Of a stretch of 9,798 nucleotides of DNA, positions 1-7,942 are shown in pieces (position 1 is the stretch's first letter; each line of letters opens with the position of its first letter). This DNA is from Bacteroidales bacterium (GTDB lineage Bacteria > Bacteroidota > Bacteroidia > Bacteroidales > JAOZTL01). The stretch covers positions 1 through 9,798 of the forward strand of contig JAOZTL010000079.1 in the NCBI GenBank assembly GCA_029942205.1, given 5' to 3'. Both the position numbers and the translations under genes were made by a program. A model generated the notes under the pieces. It was not told the origin of the DNA, ran no database searches, and saw only the letters and a list, made by a program, of their open reading frames with translations.

Positions 1-2163
1 ACTAAAATGGCGATTCGTGATGTGGCTCGTGTAGAGAAAATTCCATTGCACGAAGCCGATCGAATAGCGAAGTTAATTCCAGATAAACCAGGCACTTCCT
101 TTGCCAAAGCATACAAACAAGTGCCTGAATTGATGGAAATTCGTGATAAAGGTGAAGATGCAATAAGAAAAACACTTGGCTTTGCCGAAGTACTTGAAGG
201 CTCGGTGCGCCAAGCAGGAATCCATGCTTGTGGAATCATTATCTCGAAAGATGATTTGGAGAATTATTTGCCCATCAGTACACATAAAGACGCAAAACTG
301 TATGTAACTCAGTACGATGGAAAGCATGTGGAAGATGTAGGCATGCTGAAAATGGATTTTCTTGGATTGAAAACATTGTCGATTATCAAAGATGCAATTG
401 AGAATGTCAAATTATCCAAAGGCATTGATGTAGACATCGATCATGTGTCGCTGACCGACGAGGCGACTTACCAGCTTTATGCCAGAGGCGAAACGACGGC
501 CATTTTTCAATTTGAGTCCGACGGCATGAAAAAGCACCTGAAAGGCTTAAAACCAAACCGTTTTGAGGATTTGATTGCCATGAATGCGCTTTATCGTCCA
601 GGTCCGATGGAATATATTCCAAGTTTTATTAATAGAAAACACGGACGAGAAAAAATTGCTTATGATTTGCCCGAAATGGAAGAATACTTGTCTGATACAT
701 ACGGAATTACGGTATACCAAGAACAAGTGATGCTTCTTTCGCAAAAAATCGCTAGTTTCACCAAGGGACAAGCCGATAGTTTGCGGAAAGCGATGGGAAA
801 AAAAATCATTGCGATGATGAACGATCTCGAAGGCAAATTCATGGAAGGCGGGTTGAAAAATGGGCACGACGAGAAGATTTTAAAGAAAATATGGAAAGAC
901 TGGGAAGCCTTTGCTGAATATGCATTTAACAAATCGCACTCCACCTGTTATGCTTTCATCGCTTACCAAACGTCTTACCTTAAAGCGCATCATCCAGCCG
1001 AATTTATGGCAGCTGTATTGAGCCGTAATTTATCCGACATCAAGAAAATAACCATTTTCATGGACGAATGCAAGCGCATGGGTTTGGAGGTGTTGGGACC
1101 TGATGTGAATGAAAGTTATGCTAAATTTACGGTGAATAAAAACGGTGCAATTCGTTTCGGTTTGGCGGCCATACGAGGCGTTGGAACAGCTGCTGTTGAG
1201 GGAATCATCAAAGAAAGAAACGAGAATGGCTTGTTTAAAGACATGTACGACTTTGTGGAGCGTGTTGATCTTTCGGCAATAAACAAACGAAATGTAGAAG
1301 GATTAGCGATGGCTGGTGGATTCGATAATTTATCGCAACTCACACGTAGCCAGTTTTTTGCTGAAACAGGAGATGGAACATTTTCGGAAGTGCTGATTAA
1401 ATATGGCAGCAAAATGAAATTGGATAAATCGGCTAATCAAAACACCTTATTTGGTGGCGATGACTCGATTGAAATACAACAACCCGAAGCCCCTAAAGTA
1501 CCCGAATGGGACAAAATAGACCGATTGAATAAAGAAAAAGAATTAATCGGAATTTATTTATCTGCTCACCCGTTGGACGATTTTAAATTGGAAATAGACA
1601 ATTTTACCAATACTAGAATCTCTGACTTTAATGATATAAAGAAACTCAAAGGGAAAGAAGTCAAAATTGCTGGTATTATTTCTGCCGTAGAGCACCGAAC
1701 CACCAAAACTGGCAAACCGTTTGGCTCGATTACGATCGAAGATTATAGCGATTCGTATAAAATGACACTGTTTTCTAAAGATTATCTCGAAAATAAGCAA
1801 TATTTTACCGAAGGCTATTTTTTATTTATGGAAGGCAGAGTGCAGCATCGCTTCAATAACGATAGTAACGAATTGGAGTTTAAACCGACAAAAATGGACA
1901 TGCTTTCGGAAATCCGAGAGAAAAAAATGAAAAGTATTTCGTTAAAAATTACTATTGATAAACTGGATAATGAGCTAATTCAAGAACTGGAAAGCGTTGT
2001 AATAAAGCATAAAGGCAATACGGCTCTCAAATTCTTGATTTACGAGCCCAGTTCGTCTACTTGGATACAAATGCACTCCAGAAACCATAAATTGAATATT
2101 TCACAAGAATTGTTGGATTATATTACTGCAAGTACCAAAATTCAAGATTATAAAATAGCTTGA
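1..2163 (+). CDS. dnaE: DNA polymerase III alpha subunit, C-terminal part (5' end outside window)
   Basis: This is the catalytic subunit of the replicative DNA polymerase, acting in the cytoplasm at the replication fork. The frame is open from base 1, and the ATG at 7 is internal: the text around it (TKMAIRDVARV) matches the middle of DnaE. The N-terminal PHP domain and the first two catalytic aspartates are therefore upstream of the window. Counting from that ATG, the fragment shows the third palm aspartate in KMDFLGLKTL (D117), the motifs YRPGPMEYIPSF and YGITVYQEQVMLL, and FNKSHSTCYAFIAYQ. A helix-hairpin-helix region (FGLAAIRGVG, about 384-400), a probable internal clamp-binding motif QNTLF (478-482) and an OB-fold (about 545-615) follow. 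No frameshift or intein is seen in this part. The stop is TGA at 2161, and the radical SAM gene begins 7 nt later. DnaE rather than PolC is clear from domain order and motifs. Confidence 0.97.
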   Translation, partial: TKMAIRDVARVEKIPLHEADRIAKLIPDKPGTSFAKAYKQVPELMEIRDKGEDAIRKTLGFAEVLEGSVRQAGIHACGIIISKDDLENYLPISTHKDAKLYVTQYDGKHVEDVGMLKMDFLGLKTLSIIKDAIENVKLSKGIDVDIDHVSLTDEATYQLYARGETTAIFQFESDGMKKHLKGLKPNRFEDLIAMNALYRPGPMEYIPSFINRKHGREKIAYDLPEMEEYLSDTYGITVYQEQVMLLSQKIASFTKGQADSLRKAMGKKIIAMMNDLEGKFMEGGLKNGHDEKILKKIWKDWEAFAEYAFNKSHSTCYAFIAYQTSYLKAHHPAEFMAAVLSRNLSDIKKITIFMDECKRMGLEVLGPDVNESYAKFTVNKNGAIRFGLAAIRGVGTAAVEGIIKERNENGLFKDMYDFVERVDLSAINKRNVEGLAMAGGFDNLSQLTRSQFFAETGDGTFSEVLIKYGSKMKLDKSANQNTLFGGDDSIEIQQPEAPKVPEWDKIDRLNKEKELIGIYLSAHPLDDFKLEIDNFTNTRISDFNDIKKLKGKEVKIAGIISAVEHRTTKTGKPFGSITIEDYSDSYKMTLFSKDYLENKQYFTEGYFLFMEGRVQHRFNNDSNELEFKPTKMDMLSEIREKKMKSISLKITIDKLDNELIQELESVVIKHKGNTALKFLIYEPSSSTWIQMHSRNHKLNISQELLDYITASTKIQDYKIA

Positions 2164-2170
2164 TGTGTGT

Positions 2171-3193
2171 ATGGCAAATTATCGTTTGGCACGTGTTGCT
2201 CGATTTTTAGCGACACTCACTTGGCAGAAAACGCTGAATTATGCCAAACAAATAGTCAGTAGGCGATGGTCGGAAATACGAAAAAAGCCTATTTTATTAG
2301 GGTTTCCTACCAGTTTATCTATCGAACCTACAAATTTGTGCAATTTGCAATGTACCGAATGCCCCACTGGTACGGGTGATTTGTTGCGCCCGAAAGGTAA
2401 TATAGACTACCAAACTTATCAAAAAGCCATTGATGAATTATCACCTTGGCTTATTTCGCTGATTCTCTATTTTCAAGGCGAGCCTTTTTTGCATCCACAA
2501 TTAGCCGAAATGATTCGATATGCAACACAAAAAAACGTGTACAGCATAACTTCAACCAACGGGCATTTTATTACTCCCGAAAATGCCGAACACGTGATTC
2601 TGGCAGGGCTGGATGAGCTGCTTTTTTCTATCGATGGTGTTACGCAAACGAGCTACGAAAGCTATCGAGTGGGCGGAGAACTGGAGAAAGCAAAAAATGC
2701 AGTGCAGATTTTTGCTCATGCTCGTAAACGTTTACAAAAAACAAATCCCTTTTTGCGTGTACAGTTTATTGTGTTTAGCCACAACGAGACCGAAATAAGT
2801 GCTATAAAGCGCATGGCTAAAGAACTTGGTGCAGATCGTGTGGAAATAAAATCAGCACAATTGTATGACTTTCACGCAGGAAATTCCCGATTGACGAGCA
2901 TTGCCAAATATGCTCGTTATGCAAAGCAACAAAACGGCAAATACCAAATAAAGAATACATTAAGTAATTCGTGTGCGTACATCTGGAACCAACCCACTCT
3001 CACCTGGGATGGGCGTTTGCTGCCATGTTGTTTTGATAAAGATGCGCTACATACCGTAGGAAATAGTTCAAATCACTCTATTCTGGAACTTTGGAAATCA
3101 ACGAATTTTCAATATTTTAGAACGCAAGTGCTTAATAATCGGGAGAAAATCGAAATTTGTAAAAATTGCACACAAGGTCTTCGATCTTTTTAA
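2171..3193 (+). CDS. Radical SAM/SPASM domain protein, substrate unknown
   Basis: A 340-aa enzyme that should bind a [4Fe-4S] cluster and S-adenosylmethionine to make a 5'-deoxyadenosyl radical. The cluster motif CxxxCxxC is at C57, C61 and C64 (CNLQCTEC). It is followed by a GEP motif (about 103-105) and a TNG motif (about 129-131), both typical of the SAM-binding barrel. The C-terminal domain has C268, a CC pair at 286-287 and CxxC at 330-333, enough to hold one auxiliary Fe-S cluster, as in a short SPASM or twitch domain. I chose ATG 2171; GTG 2165, two codons upstream in frame, is the alternative. The 7-nt gap after dnaE suggests co-transcription. A basic N-terminal extension of about 45 residues precedes the barrel. 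The family includes peptide-modifying enzymes and sulfatase maturases, but nothing in the sequence fixes the substrate. Family call is sure; function is open. Confidence 0.9.
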   Translation: MANYRLARVARFLATLTWQKTLNYAKQIVSRRWSEIRKKPILLGFPTSLSIEPTNLCNLQCTECPTGTGDLLRPKGNIDYQTYQKAIDELSPWLISLILYFQGEPFLHPQLAEMIRYATQKNVYSITSTNGHFITPENAEHVILAGLDELLFSIDGVTQTSYESYRVGGELEKAKNAVQIFAHARKRLQKTNPFLRVQFIVFSHNETEISAIKRMAKELGADRVEIKSAQLYDFHAGNSRLTSIAKYARYAKQQNGKYQIKNTLSNSCAYIWNQPTLTWDGRLLPCCFDKDALHTVGNSSNHSILELWKSTNFQYFRTQVLNNREKIEICKNCTQGLRSF

Positions 3194-3211
3194 TAAGAGT
3201 CTTCGACAGGA

Positions 3212-3349
3212 ATGTCTACCTTTGTTGAAGTCGTCGAAAACCTACAAAACTTCATCACCACCCAAATCATCGAAACCACCAAACAAGCAGGCTCATCACT
3301 CCTTCATTTCCAAAAAAACACCAAAAAAAGCTTTTTTTTTAAAGGTTAA
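3212..3349 (+). CDS. Possible small ORF (45 aa) or gene remnant
   Basis: An ATG-started frame begins 18 nt after the radical SAM stop; the frame is open back to a TAA at 3194. The product would begin MSTFVEVVENLQNFITTQ and end in a lysine- and phenylalanine-rich tail that overlaps the A/T palindrome at 3323-3339. Codon use is unlike the neighbours: all six Thr codons are ACC, all three Ile codons ATC and all three Asn codons AAC, with 19 of 45 codons ending in C. It has no cysteine, no signal peptide and no family that I recognise. It could be a real small protein, a peptide linked to the radical SAM enzyme, the remnant of a transferred gene, or simply a G-poor stretch that stays open by chance. 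I lean to remnant or chance. Confidence 0.2.
   Translation: MSTFVEVVENLQNFITTQIIETTKQAGSSLLHFQKNTKKSFFFKG
3320..3346 (+). terminator. Candidate terminator after the dnaE-radical SAM unit
   Basis: Seven A, then GC, then nine T form an almost perfect palindrome (3323-3339), flanked by ACC on the left and GGT on the right, which can also pair. A second run of about 11 T follows at 3351-3361. The hairpin is AT-rich and has essentially no loop, so its strength is uncertain, but its place between a finished unit and the start of tamL suits a terminator. Confidence 0.35.
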
Positions 3350-3384
3350 ATTTTTTTTTTTCTAAATTATTCGAGTTAATTTAT

Positions 3385-3392
3385 TATTTTTG
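3385..3392 (+). promoter_or_regulatory. Candidate Bacteroidota -7 element upstream of tamL
   Basis: TATTTTTG fits the Bacteroidota housekeeping -7 consensus TAnnTTTG. The expected -33 TTTG about 20 bases upstream is not present; that stretch is the end of a T-run followed by CTAAAT. If used, transcription would start near 3399 and leave an untranslated leader of roughly 54 nt before the tamL ATG. The leader contains a weak hairpin (3402-3410 with 3417-3424). Confidence 0.35.
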
Positions 3393-3452
3393 GCAAGAGA
3401 AAATAATTTCAGAAAAGAAATATTATTCAGCCTAAAATAATAAACCAAAAAA

Positions 3453-5984
3453 ATGATCAGATACAAGTCTAAAAGATTAAAAATATTTTTTTTATTTTCT
3501 ATACTCTTGAATATTTGGTCATGCAATAGTACAAAATGGTTGGCTCGTGAACAATATTTATTAGTTGAAAATAAAATAGTAATGGAGCATAGTGATCTGA
3601 AAAAAACAGATTTAGAACCTTACATTCAACAACATCCTAATCGAAAAACGATGGGTGTTATGTTTCATCTACATATTTATAATTTGGTAGACCCCGAAAA
3701 AGAAGCCATTCGTGAAGAAAAACGTATCCTAAAAGAAGATAAAATGAATGCGCGCCGTCGGAGTAAAGGCAAAGAAAGCAAACACCGCTTCAAAATTACC
3801 CGCTGGCTACGGAGTATTGGCGAGAGACCAGTGATTTACAGTAATATATCAAAAACAAAAACGATTCGTCAAATGAATCTTTTTTTACGCAATAAAGGCT
3901 ATTATTTTGCTGATGTGAAAGACTCAGTTCTCAAAAAGAATAAAAAGATCACCCTTTTTTACTTAGTTAATCCCCAAGAAGCTTACCGTGTCGATACCAT
4001 TATTTATGCCATCGAAGATCCTGCCATTGATACGATTAATCAACAAAATATCAAAAAATCATTTTTGAAAAAAAACATGCCATTAGACGTGGATTTGCTA
4101 CAAAATGAACGCAATCGAATTGCGGAGATTATGCACAATAATGGGTATTTTTCGTTCTCGAAAGAATATATTTTTTTTGATATTGACACCAGTAGTGGAA
4201 CAAGTTTTGTGAAATTAACACTTGGAATTAAAAATCCTCAAAAAAAAAACAGTCCCGAATCGGAAGATTTTCATTATCGTTACAGAATAAACAATCTTTA
4301 CGGTTATACCGATTATAATCCCAAAGAAGCACTTGCATTAGAGCAAGCGTATTTTCAAAAACTGGATACCGTGGCGACGGATGAAATGTTTTTTCTGGTC
4401 GAAAATGGAATGAATTATCGAAAAAATACGATTATTCGTGGATTAAGTTTTGGAACGGATAGCCTTTTTCGGAAAGACAATGTAAAAAACACCTACAAAT
4501 ATTTATCTAGTTTGCAGAATTTTAAGCTGATAAATATTGAATTTGACGACTCGCCACGCTCAAATCCTGACAGCCTACCGAATTTAAAATACCTCGATTG
4601 CCACATAAAACTCGCACCTTCGCCTAGACAGTCGCTTACCTTAGAATTGGAGGGGAGTAACTCGTCAGGAAAATACGGCATGGCGAGTAGTATTTTGTAT
4701 AGAAATCGCAATCTGATTCGTGGAGCAGAAATTTTTGATGTGAAATTAAAATGGATTTTGGATAATAAGGAAGGAATTGCATTGCGAGACGATAAATACT
4801 TTAACACGGTAGACATAGGAGTTTCGGCAGGAGTGATTATTCCACAATTTGTGTTCCCATTTAAAGCCGAAGAGCTAAACAAGCGGTATGCCCCGAAAAC
4901 GACACTACTTGCGGCTTATATTCATCGTGAAACTTCCGAATTTTCACTTTCTACCGCCAATTTTGCCGCAGGTTATTATTGGAAAGGAGAACACAGCACT
5001 ATTCATCAAGTTAAATTAATCGATTTTTTCTCTACAAGGCTTCTCAATGTCGATTCGGCATATTTTGCCCGAAGCCTTACCGATGGTAGCTTTGAGCAGA
5101 ATTTTGACCATATTATTCCTGCAGGAAATTATTCAATTACATTCAATAATCAGAGATTAAACAAACAGCAAAATTTTATTTATTCAAAATTTAATATCGA
5201 GCTGGCAGGTAATTTGGTGAATTTATACAATAAAAAATTTGATAACCCCAAAAAAGGCTTTGGCGATTTATTCGAAAATATTTTCTATTCCATTTATTCC
5301 AATTTCGATGAAGAAACACGTAATAATCTCGTAGAGAGCCAAGTGTCTGATTTCAATGCAACAGGTGTCGAATATTATACCTTATTCGATCGCTTGTATT
5401 ATCAATACATTCGGAGTGATATTGATTTTCGATATTATCAAATAATGAACGATCGGAACAAAATTGTGTATCGCTTATTTCTTGGCTCTATTTATCCGTA
5501 TGGCAACGAATCGAGCACACCATTTTCGAGACAATATTATGCAGGCGGAGCAAGTGGAGTAAGGGCTTGGCGTGCACGTACGCTTGGTCCTGGCACACTC
5601 AACGCAGACTCGTATGAAGAACTAACTGGCGAAACCGAAATCCCATTTTATAACCGTTATGGCGACATAAAAATTGAATTAAACTGGGAATATCGCTTTA
5701 AATTTTTCCCGATGTTCGAGAGTGCATTTTTTGTAGATGCAGGTAACGTGTGGACTTGGGGCGGCTGGGACGAAACAGCTTTCGACAGTTCTACTTTTTA
5801 CAAAGAGTTGGGACTTGGTGCTGGTTTGGGCTTACGCTTAGATTTCTCATTTTTTGTTTTTCGGCTTGATGTGGCAGCCAAATTATACGATCCTGCCTAC
5901 GATTTAGGCGATCGCTGGCAAACTTGGGACACTTTTCGCTTTCCAAATTTAGCATATAATTTTGGTATTGGTTATCCATTTTAA
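3453..5984 (+). CDS. tamL: TamL-type BamA-family outer-membrane assembly lipoprotein
   Basis: An 843-aa outer-membrane protein of the BamA/TamA (Omp85) superfamily, of the lipoprotein type found in Bacteroidota, which is thought to work with TamB in assembling outer-membrane proteins. A signal peptide ends in IWSC, giving a lipid-anchored C24; the W at -2 is unusual. The text after the Cys (STKWLAREQYLLVENKI) matches the TamL start. Then come a charged stretch (about 81-116), the RWLRSIGERPVIY motif, POTRA-like repeats to about 320, and a beta-barrel. The barrel carries VRAWRARTLGPG (703-714), the TamL version of the conserved inward loop motif, and ends in an aromatic residue (GIGYPF), as expected of a barrel insertion signal. 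The ATG at 3453 follows an A-rich stretch. A run of ten A (4240-4249) lies in the coding sequence. No tamB lies beside it within the window. The superfamily call is certain; the TamL name is very likely. Confidence 0.9.
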   Translation: MIRYKSKRLKIFFLFSILLNIWSCNSTKWLAREQYLLVENKIVMEHSDLKKTDLEPYIQQHPNRKTMGVMFHLHIYNLVDPEKEAIREEKRILKEDKMNARRRSKGKESKHRFKITRWLRSIGERPVIYSNISKTKTIRQMNLFLRNKGYYFADVKDSVLKKNKKITLFYLVNPQEAYRVDTIIYAIEDPAIDTINQQNIKKSFLKKNMPLDVDLLQNERNRIAEIMHNNGYFSFSKEYIFFDIDTSSGTSFVKLTLGIKNPQKKNSPESEDFHYRYRINNLYGYTDYNPKEALALEQAYFQKLDTVATDEMFFLVENGMNYRKNTIIRGLSFGTDSLFRKDNVKNTYKYLSSLQNFKLINIEFDDSPRSNPDSLPNLKYLDCHIKLAPSPRQSLTLELEGSNSSGKYGMASSILYRNRNLIRGAEIFDVKLKWILDNKEGIALRDDKYFNTVDIGVSAGVIIPQFVFPFKAEELNKRYAPKTTLLAAYIHRETSEFSLSTANFAAGYYWKGEHSTIHQVKLIDFFSTRLLNVDSAYFARSLTDGSFEQNFDHIIPAGNYSITFNNQRLNKQQNFIYSKFNIELAGNLVNLYNKKFDNPKKGFGDLFENIFYSIYSNFDEETRNNLVESQVSDFNATGVEYYTLFDRLYYQYIRSDIDFRYYQIMNDRNKIVYRLFLGSIYPYGNESSTPFSRQYYAGGASGVRAWRARTLGPGTLNADSYEELTGETEIPFYNRYGDIKIELNWEYRFKFFPMFESAFFVDAGNVWTWGGWDETAFDSSTFYKELGLGAGLGLRLDFSFFVFRLDVAAKLYDPAYDLGDRWQTWDTFRFPNLAYNFGIGYPF

Positions 5985-6065
5985 AATTTTCAATTAATTT
6001 GATTGAATTTAAGGAACGCAAATAAAAAACAACTAAATGTTAATAATTTATAAAACAAAAAACAC

Positions 6066-7706
6066 ATGAAACAAAACATTTTATTTATCACACTAATTTT
6101 AACGCTTATGGGAGCTTGCACATCCAAACAAAAAGTGGATACAATAGTGATTAATGCCACAGTTTACACCATGGATAGTACTTCAAGTATTACTGAAAGT
6201 TTTGCTATCAAAGATGGTTATTTTGTGGCAGTTGGCTCAAACAAAGAAATTGGTGATCAGTATGAATCGGATCAAATTATTGACCTAAAAGGAAAATTCG
6301 TATATCCAGGGTTTAATGATGCACATTGCCATTTTTATGGTTATGGATTAAACCTACAAAATACAGATTTGGTGGGAACAAAATCATTTTTCGAAATTTT
6401 AGACCGTCTTCAATCTCACAGCGAAAACTATGAAACAAGCTGGATTGTGGGGCGTGGCTGGGATCAAAACGATTGGGAGGTAAAAGAATATCCAACCAAC
6501 GAAAAATTGAATGAATTATTCCCAGATAAACCCGTATACCTTACTCGTATTGATGGACATGCAGCTATCGTAAATCAAAAAGCCCTAGAATTGGCAGGCA
6601 TTACACCAGAAACAAGTATCGAAGGAGGAGAATTTATTCAACAAAATGGCGTGCTTACAGGTGTATTGATCGATAATGCCATGGAGTTTGTCCGAAAACA
6701 TATTCCTGAACCATCGGATAATGAAAAAGTACAAGCGTTCATCAATGCACAAGCAAATTGTTTTGAAGTAGGATTAACATCCTTGAGCGATGCAGGTTTA
6801 GACAAAAGTGTTTTACTGTTAATGGATAGTTTAAACCAATCCAATGATCTGAAAATGAGAGTGAATGCATGGCTTGCCGATAATGTTGAAAACATAGATT
6901 ATTTTATGAAAAATGGTATGTTTAAGACCGATTATTTGCACATCGGGACGATAAAATTGTATGCCGATGGCGCATTAGGCTCAAGAGGTGCAAAAATGAT
7001 CGAGCCTTATTCTGACGATCCAAATAATACAGGTTTAATCGTTACCCCGCCAATGCACATACGTGAAATCTGCCAATTGGCTTACGAGCATGATTTTCAA
7101 GTAGCTACACATGCTATCGGCGATTCTGCCAACCGATTGATGCTCCATATTTATGGTGAAGTATTGAAAGGAAAAAATGATAGACGCTGGCGAATAGAGC
7201 ATTCACAAGTTGTGAATCCTTCTGATTTTGAGTTGTTTGGGAAATATTCCATCATTCCATCAATACAATCGACACATGCCACTTCAGACATGTACTGGGC
7301 ACAAGACAGAGTTGGCGAGGAACGAATAAAAGGCAGTTATGCTTATCAAACACTTTTACAACAAAATGGCTGGATTCCAAATGGAACAGACTTCCCAATC
7401 GAGCATATTAATCCACTTTATGGCTTTTATGCTTTTGTAACACGCCAAGATCACCAGCAGTTTCCCGAAGGTGGCTTCATGCCCGAAAATGCCCTCACTA
7501 AAGAGCAAGCCTTACGTGCAATGACGATTTGGCCAGCAATGGCAGCAATGGAAGAAAATGAAAAAGGATCGATAGAAGCCAATAAATTTGCCGATTTTGT
7601 GATTTTTGATCAAGATTTTATGAAAATTAACACGAAAGATATAATTAACTTAAAAGTACAAGCAACTTTCAGTAATGGAGTAGAGGTTTATTCATATAAA
7701 TATTGA
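6066..7706 (+). CDS. Exported amidohydrolase-family lipoprotein (YtcJ-like)
   Basis: A 546-aa metal-dependent hydrolase of the amidohydrolase superfamily, closest in pattern to the YtcJ group. The N-terminus is a lipoprotein signal peptide ending in LMGAC, so C18 is lipidated and the enzyme should sit on a membrane facing the periplasm or the outside. Metal-binding and active-site residues are all visible: HxH at H87 and H89 (NDAHCHF), K297 in IKLYADGALGSRGA, H349 in ATHAIGD, H379 in RIEHSQ and D442 in NGTDFPIEH. The WDQNDW segment (132-137) is also typical of the group. Length is normal and the catalytic set is complete, so it is probably active. The substrate is unknown; relatives hydrolyse amides and N-formyl groups. 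It lies 81 nt behind tamL, with no strong terminator between, so it could share that transcript, though no functional link is evident. Confidence 0.93.
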   Translation: MKQNILFITLILTLMGACTSKQKVDTIVINATVYTMDSTSSITESFAIKDGYFVAVGSNKEIGDQYESDQIIDLKGKFVYPGFNDAHCHFYGYGLNLQNTDLVGTKSFFEILDRLQSHSENYETSWIVGRGWDQNDWEVKEYPTNEKLNELFPDKPVYLTRIDGHAAIVNQKALELAGITPETSIEGGEFIQQNGVLTGVLIDNAMEFVRKHIPEPSDNEKVQAFINAQANCFEVGLTSLSDAGLDKSVLLLMDSLNQSNDLKMRVNAWLADNVENIDYFMKNGMFKTDYLHIGTIKLYADGALGSRGAKMIEPYSDDPNNTGLIVTPPMHIREICQLAYEHDFQVATHAIGDSANRLMLHIYGEVLKGKNDRRWRIEHSQVVNPSDFELFGKYSIIPSIQSTHATSDMYWAQDRVGEERIKGSYAYQTLLQQNGWIPNGTDFPIEHINPLYGFYAFVTRQDHQQFPEGGFMPENALTKEQALRAMTIWPAMAAMEENEKGSIEANKFADFVIFDQDFMKINTKDIINLKVQATFSNGVEVYSYKY

Positions 7707-7713
7707 AAAATTA

Positions 7714-7855
7714 GGCTGAAAAGCATAAATTTCAGACTTCGTCTGTTTTGATGTTTTTTTTTGAACAAATTATCAATATAAATCAGTGAGTTACGCCTAA
7801 ATACGTAAATTACATCAAACAGTATAATAAAACAGACGAAGTCTGAATTTAAGCC
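7714..7855. repeat. Inverted-repeat element with ATTA on both sides, possible MITE
   Basis: Two near-identical arms face each other: 7727-7749 and 7829-7850, matching over 22 bases with a single extra T in the left arm. Each arm carries the small hairpin CAGAC-TTC/GAA-GTCTG. The outermost bases GGCT (7714-7717) and AGCC (7852-7855) also pair, with 9 extra bases in the left arm. Directly outside lie ATTA (7710-7713) and ATTA (7856-7859), which could be a 4-bp target duplication, though ATTA is common in such DNA. The 79-bp interior has no gene; it contains TTACG/CGTAA (7791-7795 with 7804-7808). The left arm is followed by a T-run (7754-7762), so a terminator role for the amidohydrolase transcript is the main alternative. 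This element fills most of the 7707-7942 gap. Confidence 0.5.
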
Positions 7856-7889
7856 ATTATTTTTTATTACATTAGCAAAAAAAAATATA

Positions 7890-7901
7890 GGTCAAAAGAC
7901 C
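7890..7901. other. Short perfect hairpin in the leader of the 122-aa gene
   Basis: GGTC-AAAA-GACC is a perfect 4-bp stem with an AAAA loop, followed by CGCCCCTC, an unusually GC-rich patch for this AT-rich gap. It lies 41 nt before the ATG at 7943 and may be part of the leader RNA. It is too small to assign a role, and no clear promoter could be placed in the gap. Confidence 0.2.
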
Positions 7902-7942
7902 GCCCCTCATTGTTTTATCGATTTTAAATTCATCACAAAAAA

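Noticed and set aside
2613..2798. 61-codon + strand frame inside the radical SAM gene
   Set aside because: It is out of frame within a complete, motif-bearing gene and has no recognisable features.
3426..3435. TTCAGCCTAA, found again inverted at 7711-7720
   Set aside because: Ten-base matches are expected many times by chance in a 10-kb AT-rich window, and the flanks do not match.
4493..4882. Antisense open frame of 129 codons inside tamL
   Set aside because: It overlaps a clear gene fully, its product shows no family pattern, and it reads as a shadow of the tamL coding frame. The other antisense frames in dnaE, tamL and the amidohydrolase gene were rejected for the same reason.
5989..6007. 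TTCAAT/ATTGAA inverted repeat between tamL and the amidohydrolase gene
   Set aside because: The stem is only six A/T-rich pairs without a following T-run, so it is expected by chance in such DNA and does not support a terminator call.
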